This document shows, in pieces, positions 7,748-16,170 of a stretch of DNA of 53,637 nt. How positions within the stretch are numbered: the first letter of the stretch is position 1; each line of letters starts with the position of its first letter. This DNA comes from JAYPWI01 sp038135065 (GTDB taxonomy: Bacteria; Actinomycetota; Acidimicrobiia; Acidimicrobiales; Poriferisodalaceae): positions 1 through 53,637 of the forward strand of contig JAYPWI010000026.1 in the NCBI GenBank assembly GCA_038135065.1, given 5' to 3'. The translations under genes and the position numbers were made by a program. The notes under the pieces were generated by a model, which had not been told where the DNA came from, searched no databases, and saw only the letters and a program-made list of their open reading frames with translations.

Positions 7748-8989
7748 TCAGCCGTCCTCGTCGGCCTGACCGAACGGGCTCTCCAAACGGCTGTCGTGGC
7801 CATCGCTGATCGGGCGGTCGATGCGTTGGCCGCGCTCGCCCCCCGGGCCGAAGGAGTCGACCACGGCCCGCAACTGCTCGCGGTCGGGCACCGGCGCCAG
7901 CTGGCGGGGTTGTCCGGGCATGTCGGCGATGTGCAGGGTCTGGGTCGGGAATGCGAAGTCGACACCCAGCGACTCAGCCAGCCGCATGATGTCCAGGTTG
8001 AGCACGTGGCGGGTGCGCAGCTCATCGGTCCAGTCAGGGGCATCGATGAAGCAGTACACGAGGACGTCGAGGCTGGCTGCGCCGAACCCGTGGAACTCGA
8101 CGATGTAATAGTCCTGCCGCATCCCCGGGTTGGCCTGGATGATGGCTCGGATGCCTTCCACGAAGGCCTGCATCTGGTCGGGGGTGGTGTGGTAGCCCAC
8201 GGCCAGGGTTGTCTTGTAGCGCCGCCACCGACGTTTCCCCATGTTGTCGATACCGACCTCCATGAGGTTGCCGTTGGGCACGCTGACCAGCGAGTTGTAG
8301 AAGGTCCTGACCCGGGTCGAGCGGAATCCGACCGTCTCCACCGTGCCTTCGATGCCGTTGGCCACGACCCAGTCACCGACTTCGAAGGGCTTGTCGGCAA
8401 AGATCGTGACCCCTCCCAGCACGTTGCGCACCGTGTCCTGGGCGGCCAGGGCGATGGCGAGACCGCCCAGTCCCAGGCCGGCCACCAGGGACGACACGTT
8501 CACGTCGAGGTTCTGCAGCACGAACAGCATCCCGATGATGGCAACGAAGATCCGTAGCGAGGTCCGCATCAAGGGAACGAGGCTGTCGTCGAGCATCGTC
8601 TCGGTGTCGGCCGCCCGTTTGGCCAGCACGTCCACGAAGATGTCGATGGCTCGGAACGCGACCAGGATCAGTCCCGCAGCGGCCATCAAGCTGGCGGCCT
8701 GGTCGACCACGTCCGTCACGTTCGGCGAGAAGTCCAGGGTGGGGAACCCAACCAGGAGCGTCACCCCGAGGGCCAGCAGCAGGATCCCTCTGTTCAGACG
8801 GCGGCGCTCGAGGTCCCAGAAGGTCAGGTCCGCTCCCGCGTAGCGGCGGTGGACGACCAGGGAGATGAGGCGTACGAGCAGCAACTGAACGAGCGCGGCC
8901 AGGCAGGCCAGCACTGCCACGCCCAGGTACTGCTCCACCTCGATGCCCAAGTACTCGTCTTTGAACCAATCGGGCACGGGTGCCACCAC
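7748..8989 (-). CDS. MscS-family mechanosensitive ion channel
   Basis: A small-conductance mechanosensitive channel that opens under membrane tension to release osmolytes. About 413 residues from GTG 8989 (GTG 8986 is next). The longer open frame would run into the upstream HNH gene, so the upstream part is rejected. Four hydrophobic helices precede the MscS signature: a Gly/Ala-rich pore helix (VAGLGLGGLAIALAAQDTVR) followed by NVLGGVTIFADKPFEVGDWV, the start of the beta domain. The cytoplasmic vestibule domain follows. It is slightly longer than E. coli MscS because of extra N-terminal helices. Positions 7876-7930 recur at the contig edge. Confidence 0.93.
   Translation of the reverse strand: MVAPVPDWFKDEYLGIEVEQYLGVAVLACLAALVQLLLVRLISLVVHRRYAGADLTFWDLERRRLNRGILLLALGVTLLVGFPTLDFSPNVTDVVDQAASLMAAAGLILVAFRAIDIFVDVLAKRAADTETMLDDSLVPLMRTSLRIFVAIIGMLFVLQNLDVNVSSLVAGLGLGGLAIALAAQDTVRNVLGGVTIFADKPFEVGDWVVANGIEGTVETVGFRSTRVRTFYNSLVSVPNGNLMEVGIDNMGKRRWRRYKTTLAVGYHTTPDQMQAFVEGIRAIIQANPGMRQDYYIVEFHGFGAASLDVLVYCFIDAPDWTDELRTRHVLNLDIMRLAESLGVDFAFPTQTLHIADMPGQPRQLAPVPDREQLRAVVDSFGPGGERGQRIDRPISDGHDSRLESPFGQADEDG
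7876..7930. repeat. Internal copy of the 55-bp contig-edge sequence
   Basis: Identical to bases 1-55. It encodes the IADMPGQPRQLAPVPDRE segment near the C-terminus of MscS, and the coding frame here is intact, so this is the authentic copy. Confidence 0.85.
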
Positions 8990-9101
8990 CTTGTCGTCGC
9001 CACCGGTCCCGCCGGTGGGTGCGCCTGCCCCATCCGAGGCTAGCGAGGGGAGCCCGGGGCCCGGCTCATGGCTGACGGCGGTTGCCTGGCCCGCCAGGTA
9101 G

Positions 9102-10550
9102 TCAGCCGGTAAATCGGTTGCCCTTACCGAGGTTGCAGTCCCGGCACAGTGTTTGCAGGTTGTCCATCTCCGTGAGGCCACCCCTGGAGACGGGCCTGAT
9201 GTGATCGACGTGCAACTCGATATCTGCGGCACTGCGTCCGCACATCCGGCAGGTGTAGTTGTCTCGCCGTAATACGTCCACCCTCATCGAGGGGGTCATC
9301 TTGTCTCGTTCGAGTTGGATTCTCGATCTGGTCTGACGCTGCGTATCGAGTCGGACGAGTGCCGCCTTGATGTCGGGAAGTGCCCACTCGCGTCGTCGTC
9401 GGTAGGAGTTTCGGCCCCTCGGGCTGGTGTAGCTCACCGCCCCGAGGACCTGCGCAGGCGATGAGGGCCGCCGGAGTTTGTTTCTGGCGAACTGTTGTAC
9501 CTCGACACGATCGAAGCGTCGCTGGCCGAACTCGGCCGCTTGGGTGCTGCCCAAAAGCTGCTCGGCAGCTTTACAGGCCTCCTCGTACCGTTCGTGGAGG
9601 GCTGCTGCCGCAACATGTTGCTCGATGGTCAAGGCCAAGGAGTTTTCTTGCGTGGCGATCTCGTCGAGCATCGCTGCGTCGAGGTCGAAGTTGTCGAACT
9701 TGCCCTTCGTGTCAACTCTGAACTCGAACCTGAGATTGATGGGTTCTGGCGCGATGAGCTCGCGACGGTGGCCGTCGTTGATGGTGCTCAATGCTGCGAG
9801 CGCGCGACTTCGGAGGTCCACGACGCGTGACAAGCGACTTCGCCGTACGGCGCGGTACCCGAACAAGGCGACCGTGCACATGGTGATACCGGCTACGACA
9901 GCGATCGCCACCCCACCCGGCACACCACCCCCGAAGCGCCACACTGCAGCGCCGACCGCCAGGGCAATGAGCGTCGATGTGACGAGGTGCCGGGGGCTCC
10001 CCGCGGAGCCTCCTCGCCGTGTCTGCTCGTCGTCAGTCGAGTCGGTGGCTCGTCCCTTCGTTTGCCCGGTGTCAGCAGTTGGCTGCTTCGCGTTGCGGCG
10101 GCGTGTGCTCGGCTGGGCGATCGGCGGCTTGGGTGTATCGATCACCACGCGCTCGTAGTCAGGTGGCAGGCGGGCGCCAGTGAGGTCCGCCCCGGAGATA
10201 TTGGCGCCGCTCAGGTCGGCTCGCGTCAGGTTCGCTCCTCGTAGGTTTGCGCCGGACAGATTCGCCTTGCTCAGGTCGGCCCGTATGAGGTGGGCCCCGG
10301 AGAGGTCCGTATCTCGCAGGTTGTGTCCACGGAGGTTCTGCCCGGTGAGGTTGGCCCCGCTCAGGTTGGCCCCTTGGAGGAGCGCTCCGTCCAATCGGGC
10401 CCGGTACAGCTGCGCGCCTCGGAGATCGAGGCCACGAAGATCGACGTTGGAACAATCCCATTGCTGGCGGGTGGTGAGGTACCGGCAACCCGCGGCAGTC
10501 AAGGCCGACGAAGTTGCGGCGCCAGCTTGTTCGGCGTGATCCGAACTCAT
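9102..10550 (-). CDS. Pentapeptide-repeat, membrane-anchored HNH endonuclease
   Basis: 482 residues from ATG 10550 (GTG 10580 is an alternative). After about 35 residues come around 20 pentapeptide repeats of the A(D/N)LxG type (LRGLDLRGAQLYRARLDGAL and so on), giving a right-handed beta helix. A charged linker and two membrane helices (near IALAVGAAVWRF and IAVVAGITMCTVALF) follow. Then comes a helical region containing KFDNFDLDAAMLDE and YTSPRGRNSYRR, and a C-terminal HNH domain: CRMC, HVDHIRPVSRGG, NLQTLCRDCN. The Cys4 zinc frame and the catalytic-type His pair are complete. The membrane-to-HNH part is paralogous to the gene at 12454-13290. Membrane tethering of a nuclease suggests action on incoming or envelope-associated DNA, but that is inference. 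Confidence 0.88.
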   Translation of the reverse strand: MSSDHAEQAGAATSSALTAAGCRYLTTRQQWDCSNVDLRGLDLRGAQLYRARLDGALLQGANLSGANLTGQNLRGHNLRDTDLSGAHLIRADLSKANLSGANLRGANLTRADLSGANISGADLTGARLPPDYERVVIDTPKPPIAQPSTRRRNAKQPTADTGQTKGRATDSTDDEQTRRGGSAGSPRHLVTSTLIALAVGAAVWRFGGGVPGGVAIAVVAGITMCTVALFGYRAVRRSRLSRVVDLRSRALAALSTINDGHRRELIAPEPINLRFEFRVDTKGKFDNFDLDAAMLDEIATQENSLALTIEQHVAAAALHERYEEACKAAEQLLGSTQAAEFGQRRFDRVEVQQFARNKLRRPSSPAQVLGAVSYTSPRGRNSYRRRREWALPDIKAALVRLDTQRQTRSRIQLERDKMTPSMRVDVLRRDNYTCRMCGRSAADIELHVDHIRPVSRGGLTEMDNLQTLCRDCNLGKGNRFTG

Positions 10551-10665
10551 GGCGAACACAGTAGGGATCCGCCGAGGCACTCGCTAGGGCGACTGGCAGC
10601 TACCGTTTCGTGGCCGGAGGCCCGCCCCGGGAGAGCCACATTTTCGAAGAGTTCGGCATCTCACC

Positions 10666-10695
10666 TTGATCGAAAATGACCGATAGACATATATG
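10666..10695 (+). promoter_or_regulatory. Candidate promoter for the Ig-like surface protein
   Basis: TTGATC (10666-10671) and TATATG (10690-10695) with an 18-nt spacer, in a locally AT-rich stretch between divergent genes. The -10 box overlaps the ATG at 10693, so a transcript from here would begin after that codon. This favours the GTG at 10768 as the real start. Confidence 0.4.
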
Positions 10696-10767
10696 ACGTC
10701 ATTGCCCGGCATCACGGATCGCCGCCCCTCAGCGCCAGGTCGCAGTGGGCGGGGCGATAGGTGTTCG

Positions 10768-12369
10768 GTGAAGTTGGCCAATCGCTCCACGTGCCGTCGC
10801 CGAGGGCGGAGGTTGGGCGCAGTGATCCTCGTTCTGGCTGCCTTCGTCTCGTTTGGGTTGGCCCTCGAGCCTGCGGCGGCGCACTCGGGCGGTCTCGATC
10901 GCTACGGGTGTCACGCCGGGTCGCAGCCCTACCACTGTCACCGGGGCAGCGGCCCGTCGCCGTCGCCTTCTCCCGCACCAGCTCCGACGACCGAGCCGCC
11001 TGACACGAGGCCGCCACCGAGTCCGACCGTGTCAGTGACGCATGGCTCGGCGAGCGTTGCGCCATCCATCAGCGTAGGGGCAGAAGCGGGCGCCCTTGTG
11101 CAGGTCTTCGCAGGGGATGGTTCGTTGATCGACCAGTGGACCAGCCAGGGATTCGGGCCCGTTGCTACGACGAGGACGCTGCGCCTAGGAGAGGGTTCGC
11201 ATCGGTTGAGGGCCACGGCAACTGATGCCGCGGGCAACACCTCGACGGGCGCGAGGTTCACCGTCGAGGTCAACCGCGTGCCCCCGGCCGCGGCAGTGAT
11301 CGGGGTCTTGACGGGGACGGCCAGCGATCCGGAGACGGTGTTCCGCGTCTCATCCGAGGAGGGCTCCACGGTCACCCTTGTGCTGACGGGACCGATGCAG
11401 GAGGAGTTGGCGGTCCGCGTCGGCAACGAAGGCGTCGGCGAAGTGCAGCGCCTCTTGGCCAACGGTAGCTACGAGATCGAATGGCTCACCACTGATGCGG
11501 TGGGGAATCAGACTGGCCCGGAACGACAGGCTTTCACAGTTGAGGTCTCACCACCGCAGATCGCCGAGGTCAGCGTCGAGTCCGAACCGGGGGCGCCTGT
11601 ATGGCTTGCCACCGTGGCATCGCAGGGAGTGGCCGTCGTCGCCTCGATCGATGGGCAGGCAGGCTCGCCCATCGAGCTGGAGGCCGGCGTCGCCACCCTC
11701 GAACTGACGTTGGATGACGGCGAACACACCATCGAGGTAGTGGCCCTTGATGTCCTCGGTCAGGCGTCTCCCCCCGTCGTGGTCATTGGCTCCACCGACA
11801 CCGTCGGGCCCGAGTTCAGGGTCGATGTTGACAAGGGCCTCGCAGCAGGTGGCCAGTTGATGCTCACGGTCGCAACCGAACCTGGTGCAGTGGTCACTGT
11901 CGAGACCTCGGCGGGTGTGGTCAGCGCGACAGCTGACGAGAACGGTGTGGCAGTCCTCGATCTGGGCCAGGTTGGCGATGGGGAAGGGCTCGCCCAGGTT
12001 GAGGTGATGGACCCGTTCGGCAACCTCGTCGCCGGGACTGTCGATTACGCGGTGTCGAGTTCCTCAGGGAACTCTCCCTTGAAGTTGATGTTCCTGGCTG
12101 GCGGAGCCGCAGTGATTGCGGGTGCCGTCGCCCTGGGTCGACGTCGCGTACCGGTAGGTCGGCGACAGGCTCTCAACCCGGCAGGCCCGTCGTTGGCGAT
12201 CGGGGCCCCGCCGGGTGCCGACGAGGACTCGGCTCGTCGTTTGCGACGTATGAGGAACGACGACTCGCCCGGTGTTGAGGGCTTGCCCCGACGACCCGCG
12301 GGTGGCTCCGGTGAAGGCCCCTCGGGTATCGATGGCCTCCCTCGGCGCCCCCGTGGTGGTCCGGCCTGA
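10768..12369 (+). CDS. Cell-surface protein with YHYH-like motif and Ig-like repeats
   Basis: 533 residues from GTG 10768. The start is chosen because AGG lies just upstream and a probable promoter overlaps the earlier ATG 10693. A basic n-region and hydrophobic core end in an AxA-type site (PAAAHS). Directly after it is a His/Cys motif, HSGGLDRYGCHAG with YHCH, similar to the short YHYH motif of secreted bacterial proteins and a plausible metal site. A Pro/Ser linker is followed by three or four bacterial Ig-like beta domains (DAAGNTS and DAVGNQT are typical ends). A membrane helix (LMFLAGGAAVIAGAVALG) and a basic tail with two copies of a (V/I)(E/D)GLPRRP unit close the protein. No LPXTG is present. 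It is flanked on both sides by membrane-HNH paralogs. Confidence 0.8.
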   Translation: MKLANRSTCRRRGRRLGAVILVLAAFVSFGLALEPAAAHSGGLDRYGCHAGSQPYHCHRGSGPSPSPSPAPAPTTEPPDTRPPPSPTVSVTHGSASVAPSISVGAEAGALVQVFAGDGSLIDQWTSQGFGPVATTRTLRLGEGSHRLRATATDAAGNTSTGARFTVEVNRVPPAAAVIGVLTGTASDPETVFRVSSEEGSTVTLVLTGPMQEELAVRVGNEGVGEVQRLLANGSYEIEWLTTDAVGNQTGPERQAFTVEVSPPQIAEVSVESEPGAPVWLATVASQGVAVVASIDGQAGSPIELEAGVATLELTLDDGEHTIEVVALDVLGQASPPVVVIGSTDTVGPEFRVDVDKGLAAGGQLMLTVATEPGAVVTVETSAGVVSATADENGVAVLDLGQVGDGEGLAQVEVMDPFGNLVAGTVDYAVSSSSGNSPLKLMFLAGGAAVIAGAVALGRRRVPVGRRQALNPAGPSLAIGAPPGADEDSARRLRRMRNDDSPGVEGLPRRPAGGSGEGPSGIDGLPRRPRGGPA

Positions 12370-12453
12370 TCACGCAAGGTCAGCGACGTGGACGGGAATC
12401 GAGTGTGCTGAGCGCGGCTTGGCGAGCCCGGTGCGGCGACCGACGTGGCTGCG

Positions 12454-13290
12454 TCAGCCGCTGAAGCGGTTGCTCTTTCCGAGGTTGCAGTCGATGCACA
12501 GGGTCTGGAGGTTGGAGATCTCCGTCGTGCCGCCCCGCGAGACCGGCACGATGTGATCCACGTGCATCTCGACGTCGGCTGCCTGTCGACCACACATCTG
12601 GCAGCGGTACCCGTCGCGGCGGAGCACGTCGACCCGCATACGACTTGTCATCTTCCGTCGCTCGGCAGCGATCCGGGAGCGGCGCTCGTCCCGCTGTGCA
12701 AGCTCGGCGAGGTTGGTCACCAGCTCCTCGAACGACCACTCGACGCTGCGCCGGTACGAGTTGCGACCTTTCGGGCTGGTGTAGGCGACGGTGCCGACCA
12801 CGGAGGCTCGGCATTGGGGCCGCGGCAGCTTCGCCTTGCGGAACCGCTTGGCCTCGACCTCGTCGAAGCGACGCTGGTCCACGCCCTCGATCCGGGTGTT
12901 CCCCAGCAATCGTGATGCGACGTCACGGCAGGCGTCGTCGTAGCCCTCGTATTCCTCGACTGCAGCGAGTCGACGCTCTACATCGAACAACACACGTTCC
13001 TCGATCTCGTCGACCTCGTCGAGCATGGCATCGGACAACCGGAAGCGATCGAATTTGGCCTTGGAGTCGGTCCGGAACCCGAAGCGAAGGCGCAGGACCC
13101 CGACGTCGCGCACGAGGGGACCGAACTCGCCGTTGAGTGCCGTCAGTGCAGCCAGGGCGTGACTGTGCTCGGCCACCATCCGGGTGAGATGACGTCGCCG
13201 TCGAAGTGGCGGAGCCACCACCACGACGGTGACGGCGGCCAGCAGAACCCAGATGAACCACCCCAGCGTGTCGGCCCCCACGGTGGGCAA
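12454..13290 (-). CDS. Membrane-anchored HNH endonuclease (paralog of 9102-10550)
   Basis: 278 residues from TTG 13290 (GTG 13281 is an alternative). One N-terminal membrane helix (WFIWVLLAAVTVVVVAPPL) is followed by the same helical region as the larger paralog, with KFDRFRLSDAMLDE and YTSPKGRNSYRR. It ends in an HNH domain with CQMC, HVDHIVPVSRGG and NLQTLCIDCNLGK. It lacks the pentapeptide repeats. Similarity to the other copy runs from the membrane to the last residue. The gene is convergent with the Ig-like protein and divergent from the lipoprotein at 13358. The role is not established; plausible roles are defence against foreign DNA or DNA turnover at the membrane. Confidence 0.87.
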   Translation of the reverse strand: MPTVGADTLGWFIWVLLAAVTVVVVAPPLRRRRHLTRMVAEHSHALAALTALNGEFGPLVRDVGVLRLRFGFRTDSKAKFDRFRLSDAMLDEVDEIEERVLFDVERRLAAVEEYEGYDDACRDVASRLLGNTRIEGVDQRRFDEVEAKRFRKAKLPRPQCRASVVGTVAYTSPKGRNSYRRSVEWSFEELVTNLAELAQRDERRSRIAAERRKMTSRMRVDVLRRDGYRCQMCGRQAADVEMHVDHIVPVSRGGTTEISNLQTLCIDCNLGKSNRFSG

Positions 13291-13357
13291 CGGTCGCCGA
13301 GCGCCGGCTCGATGTCAAGGAACCTCGTCGTCGGGGTGTGTGGCCTAGCCTCGCGCC

Positions 13358-13699
13358 ATGCGCTTCATCTTGGGTTCGATCGTTCTGGCGGCGGGGTGTC
13401 TGTTGGTCGGCTGCAGCGGCGACAACGGCAGTGACAGTGGTGCGGGGGCTGCGGGTGATGCATGGCCAGCCGTGAACCGCAGGGCCTACACGGACAGTTG
13501 TGTGTTGAACGCTGAGGCGGCGGGGGCCGGTGCCGATCTGGCGCAGGACTACTGCTCGTGCACCCTGACCGAGTTCGAGCGTCGCTATTCCTTCACCGAG
13601 TTCGCCGAGGCCGAACAGAAGATGTTGCGGGGCGAAGAGACGGGCATCGACATGCAGGGCGTGATCGACTCGTGCGTCTCGCAGGTCGTGGGTGGCTGA
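13358..13699 (+). CDS. Small lipoprotein with CxCTL motif
   Basis: 113 residues. The signal peptide and lipobox are LVGCSG (Cys at about 19). The mature part has the pattern C-x(17)-C-S-C-T-L followed by a helix (YSFTEFAEAEQKM) and a last Cys near the end. The lipoprotein at 22577-22978 has the same arrangement (C-x(17)-C-R-C-T-L, DYERWDQDV, final Cys), so these are two members of one unnamed envelope family. The last eight bases overlap the start of the carboxyltransferase gene. It is divergent from the HNH gene. Confidence 0.75.
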   Translation: MRFILGSIVLAAGCLLVGCSGDNGSDSGAGAAGDAWPAVNRRAYTDSCVLNAEAAGAGADLAQDYCSCTLTEFERRYSFTEFAEAEQKMLRGEETGIDMQGVIDSCVSQVVGG

Positions 13700-15263
13700 C
13701 GTGGGCACGGATGAAGAGATCCAGACCGACCCGGTCGCCGACCTGGCTGCGAGAACGCAACGTATCCGGGAGGAGATGGGCGGCGCGGCCAAGGTGGCCC
13801 GCATGCACGAGGCGGGCACAGCCACCATTCGAGACCACATCGACGGGATGCTCGACGACGGTTCGTTCCGCGAACTGGGCACCTTCAGCCGTTCCATGCG
13901 CCTCGAGGACAGGGGAAGTACCCCCGGGGACGGCAAGGTCGGTGGGGAGGGCACCATCGACGGCCGACCGGTGGCCATCGTCGGTGACGACATCACCGTC
14001 AAGCGGGGGTCGAGCGCCATCGTGGGCAGCCGCCGGGTGTCTCGTCTGTTCGAACGGGCCCTCGAGCGGGGCATGCCCTACGTCTACATCGGTGAGACGG
14101 GTGGTGGTCGCATCCCCGACCTCATCGGCTCCGAGGGCATCGCCGATGCCATGACTAGCGACATCGCCCGCCGGCGGCGCCGGGTGCCGATGGCCACGGT
14201 GATCGTCGGACAGAGCTTCGGCGGCTCGTCCTTCGAGGCTGCGTACTCCGACTTCGTGGTGCAGGTTCGTGGGTCCGTGATGGCCGTCACCTCGCCCCGG
14301 GTCTTCGAGATCGCAACGGGGGAGGTCATCGGCTTCGAAGAGCTGGGTGGGGTCGACGTCCACGCCCGGCTGACCGGACAGATCGACCTCGGAGTCGACA
14401 CCAACGACGAGGCGTATGCCGCGGTCCGCCGCTGGTTGTCGTACCTGCCCCCCAACGCGTGGACCCCGGCTCCGCGGGCGGACAGTCGGGCGTCGCTCGA
14501 CCCCGACCCGTCGTTGGCTGAGCTCGTTCCGGCCAAGCGGACCAGGGGCTACGACATGCGCCGGTTCTGCGGGGCCCTCCTCGACGAGGGCAGCTTCTTC
14601 GAGCTGCAACCCCTCTACGCCCGCAACCTCACCACCGGGCTCGGCCACCTCGACGGCCACACCGTCGGGGTGATCGCCAACAACCCCATGTTCAGTGCAG
14701 GGGTCCTCGATCCCGATGCCTGCCGCAAAGGGGTGCGGCTGATGACCCTGTGTGACGCCTACAACATCCCCGTCATCTTCCTGATGGACGTGCCGGGCTT
14801 CATGGTCGGCAAGGCTGTCGAACACAACCGCATCCTGTCCCTGGCCATCCGGTTCGTGGAAGCGCTGTCCAACATGACAGCACCCACCCTCACCGTCACC
14901 ATCCGTAAAGGATTCGGCCTGGCCTTCCCTGCGATGAACGGATCGGGACTCGGGTCGTCGGGCATCTACGCCTGGCCCGGTGCCGAGATCGGTTTCATGG
15001 ACCCCGACGTGGGGGTGAACGTGGCCTTCGCGGGCCGACTGGCCGACCTCGACCCTGAGGCAGCCGCCGTCGAACGGCGGCGACTGGTCGAAGAAATCAG
15101 CGATGCAACCTCTCCCTACGAGGCGGCCGGCACCCTGCGCATCGACGAGGTGATCGACCCCGCCGACACCCGTCGGGTGCTGGTCGAGGACCTGCGCCAG
15201 CTGGAGGGGCGGCGCGTTCCACCCCCTGAGGCGCGACCGCTGAGCTACTGGCCGACCGTCTGA
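13692..15263 (+). CDS. Acyl-CoA carboxylase, carboxyltransferase (beta) subunit
   Basis: 523 residues, the full length usual for biotin-dependent acyl-CoA carboxylase beta subunits. These subunits transfer the carboxyl from carboxybiotin to an acyl-CoA such as propionyl- or methylcrotonyl-CoA. The crotonase-fold signatures GETGGGRIPDLIGSEG, GQSFGGSSF and GFEELGGVDVHARLTGQID are present. The second half has IANNPMFSAGVLDPDACRKG and the acyl-CoA pocket segment VPGFMVGKAVE. The C-terminus has IDEVIDPADTRRVL. It starts at GTG 13692, overlapping the lipoprotein stop. The biotin-carboxylase alpha subunit is not nearby. A paralog lies at the right edge (52443-53637). Substrate preference cannot be told from sequence by eye. 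Confidence 0.92.
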   Translation: MADVGTDEEIQTDPVADLAARTQRIREEMGGAAKVARMHEAGTATIRDHIDGMLDDGSFRELGTFSRSMRLEDRGSTPGDGKVGGEGTIDGRPVAIVGDDITVKRGSSAIVGSRRVSRLFERALERGMPYVYIGETGGGRIPDLIGSEGIADAMTSDIARRRRRVPMATVIVGQSFGGSSFEAAYSDFVVQVRGSVMAVTSPRVFEIATGEVIGFEELGGVDVHARLTGQIDLGVDTNDEAYAAVRRWLSYLPPNAWTPAPRADSRASLDPDPSLAELVPAKRTRGYDMRRFCGALLDEGSFFELQPLYARNLTTGLGHLDGHTVGVIANNPMFSAGVLDPDACRKGVRLMTLCDAYNIPVIFLMDVPGFMVGKAVEHNRILSLAIRFVEALSNMTAPTLTVTIRKGFGLAFPAMNGSGLGSSGIYAWPGAEIGFMDPDVGVNVAFAGRLADLDPEAAAVERRRLVEEISDATSPYEAAGTLRIDEVIDPADTRRVLVEDLRQLEGRRVPPPEARPLSYWPTV

Positions 15264-15285
15264 GGTCGGTGCCGGGGACCGAGGC

Positions 15286-16107
15286 TCAGCCGTCGGACCC
15301 CGGACGGGGCAGGCCGATGGCGTCGTAGGAATCCTGTCCGGCGTCGTAGCGGGCCTGGACTTCGGTCATCAGATCGAGCGAATCCTCCCGTCGGGCTACC
15401 CCGAAGAAGATGTGCGACTCGTTGCGTCCGGCCGCGTCCAGGGGAAGGTCCCGCCCCTCGTAGAAGCTCCGCTTGCAGGCTTCGAGGGACCAGGCGGGCC
15501 AGCGGGCGATGTGGGTGGCCCAGTCGATGGCGGACTGACGGAGTTCGTCGTCGGGTACCACCTTGTTGATGGCCCCGAGCTGCAACGCCTCCTGGGCGCT
15601 GATCGGGCGCCCGTCGAGGATCATCTCGAGGCACTTCGTCGGGCCGATCAGGCGGGACAAGCGGGTGGTGCCCCCGGCGCCGGGGATGATGCCCAACCCC
15701 ACCTCCGGTTGCCCATAGGTGGCCGAGGCGGCGGCGATCCGTAGGTCGCAGGCCCACGACAGCTCGGCTCCGCCGCCCCACGCCTGCCCGTTGTTGGCGG
15801 CGATGGAGATGATGGGACGGGCTGCGATCTCCTCGAAGATGCGGGGAACGGGCGGGGGAGTCGCGTGGCCGCCCGCGGCGATGGCTCGCTGCCGATCGAT
15901 GATGAACTGCAGCGACCAGTGGGCGATGAAGTAGCCGGGGGTGTCCGAGGCCAGCACGAATACCCGGCAGCCGGCTTGTTCGACCGCGTGCACGGCGTCC
16001 ATCAGACGCTCGGCCAGCTCGCCGCTGCCGAAGTTGCGGGGCGGATCGGCAAAGACGACCAGCCCTACTCCCTCGCTCGGGTACGACACGTCAACAGTGA
16101 CAGCCAT
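15286..16107 (-). CDS. Enoyl-CoA hydratase/isomerase family protein
   Basis: A crotonase-fold enzyme of 273 residues, expected to act on CoA thioesters. The oxyanion-hole segment AANNGQAWGGGAELSWACDL and the following ATYGQPEVGLGIIPGAGGT contain the Glu and Gly positions found in active hydratases. RLSRLIGP and DGRPISAQEALQLGAINKVV are also typical. It is the last gene of a minus-strand run that starts near 22978, and it converges with the carboxylase gene (22 bp between stops). The exact reaction is not assignable. Confidence 0.88.
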   Translation of the reverse strand: MAVTVDVSYPSEGVGLVVFADPPRNFGSGELAERLMDAVHAVEQAGCRVFVLASDTPGYFIAHWSLQFIIDRQRAIAAGGHATPPPVPRIFEEIAARPIISIAANNGQAWGGGAELSWACDLRIAAASATYGQPEVGLGIIPGAGGTTRLSRLIGPTKCLEMILDGRPISAQEALQLGAINKVVPDDELRQSAIDWATHIARWPAWSLEACKRSFYEGRDLPLDAAGRNESHIFFGVARREDSLDLMTEVQARYDAGQDSYDAIGLPRPGSDG

Positions 16108-16170
16108 GGCTCAAAACCCCCAGGTCGGTGATCAGATCCGGTCACCCTAGTGACGGACAGAGGAGGCCGA

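Noticed and set aside
1..7930. The 55-bp direct repeat as an attachment site of a mobile element
   Set aside because: No integrase, transposase or tRNA is near, and exact length plus contig-edge position fits k-mer overlap better.
10693..10767. ATG 10693 as start of the Ig-like surface protein
   Set aside because: It overlaps a probable -10 box and adds a soluble prefix before the signal peptide.
9102..13290. The HNH genes as homing endonucleases of an intron or intein
   Set aside because: They are free-standing membrane proteins with their own starts, not inserted in another coding sequence.
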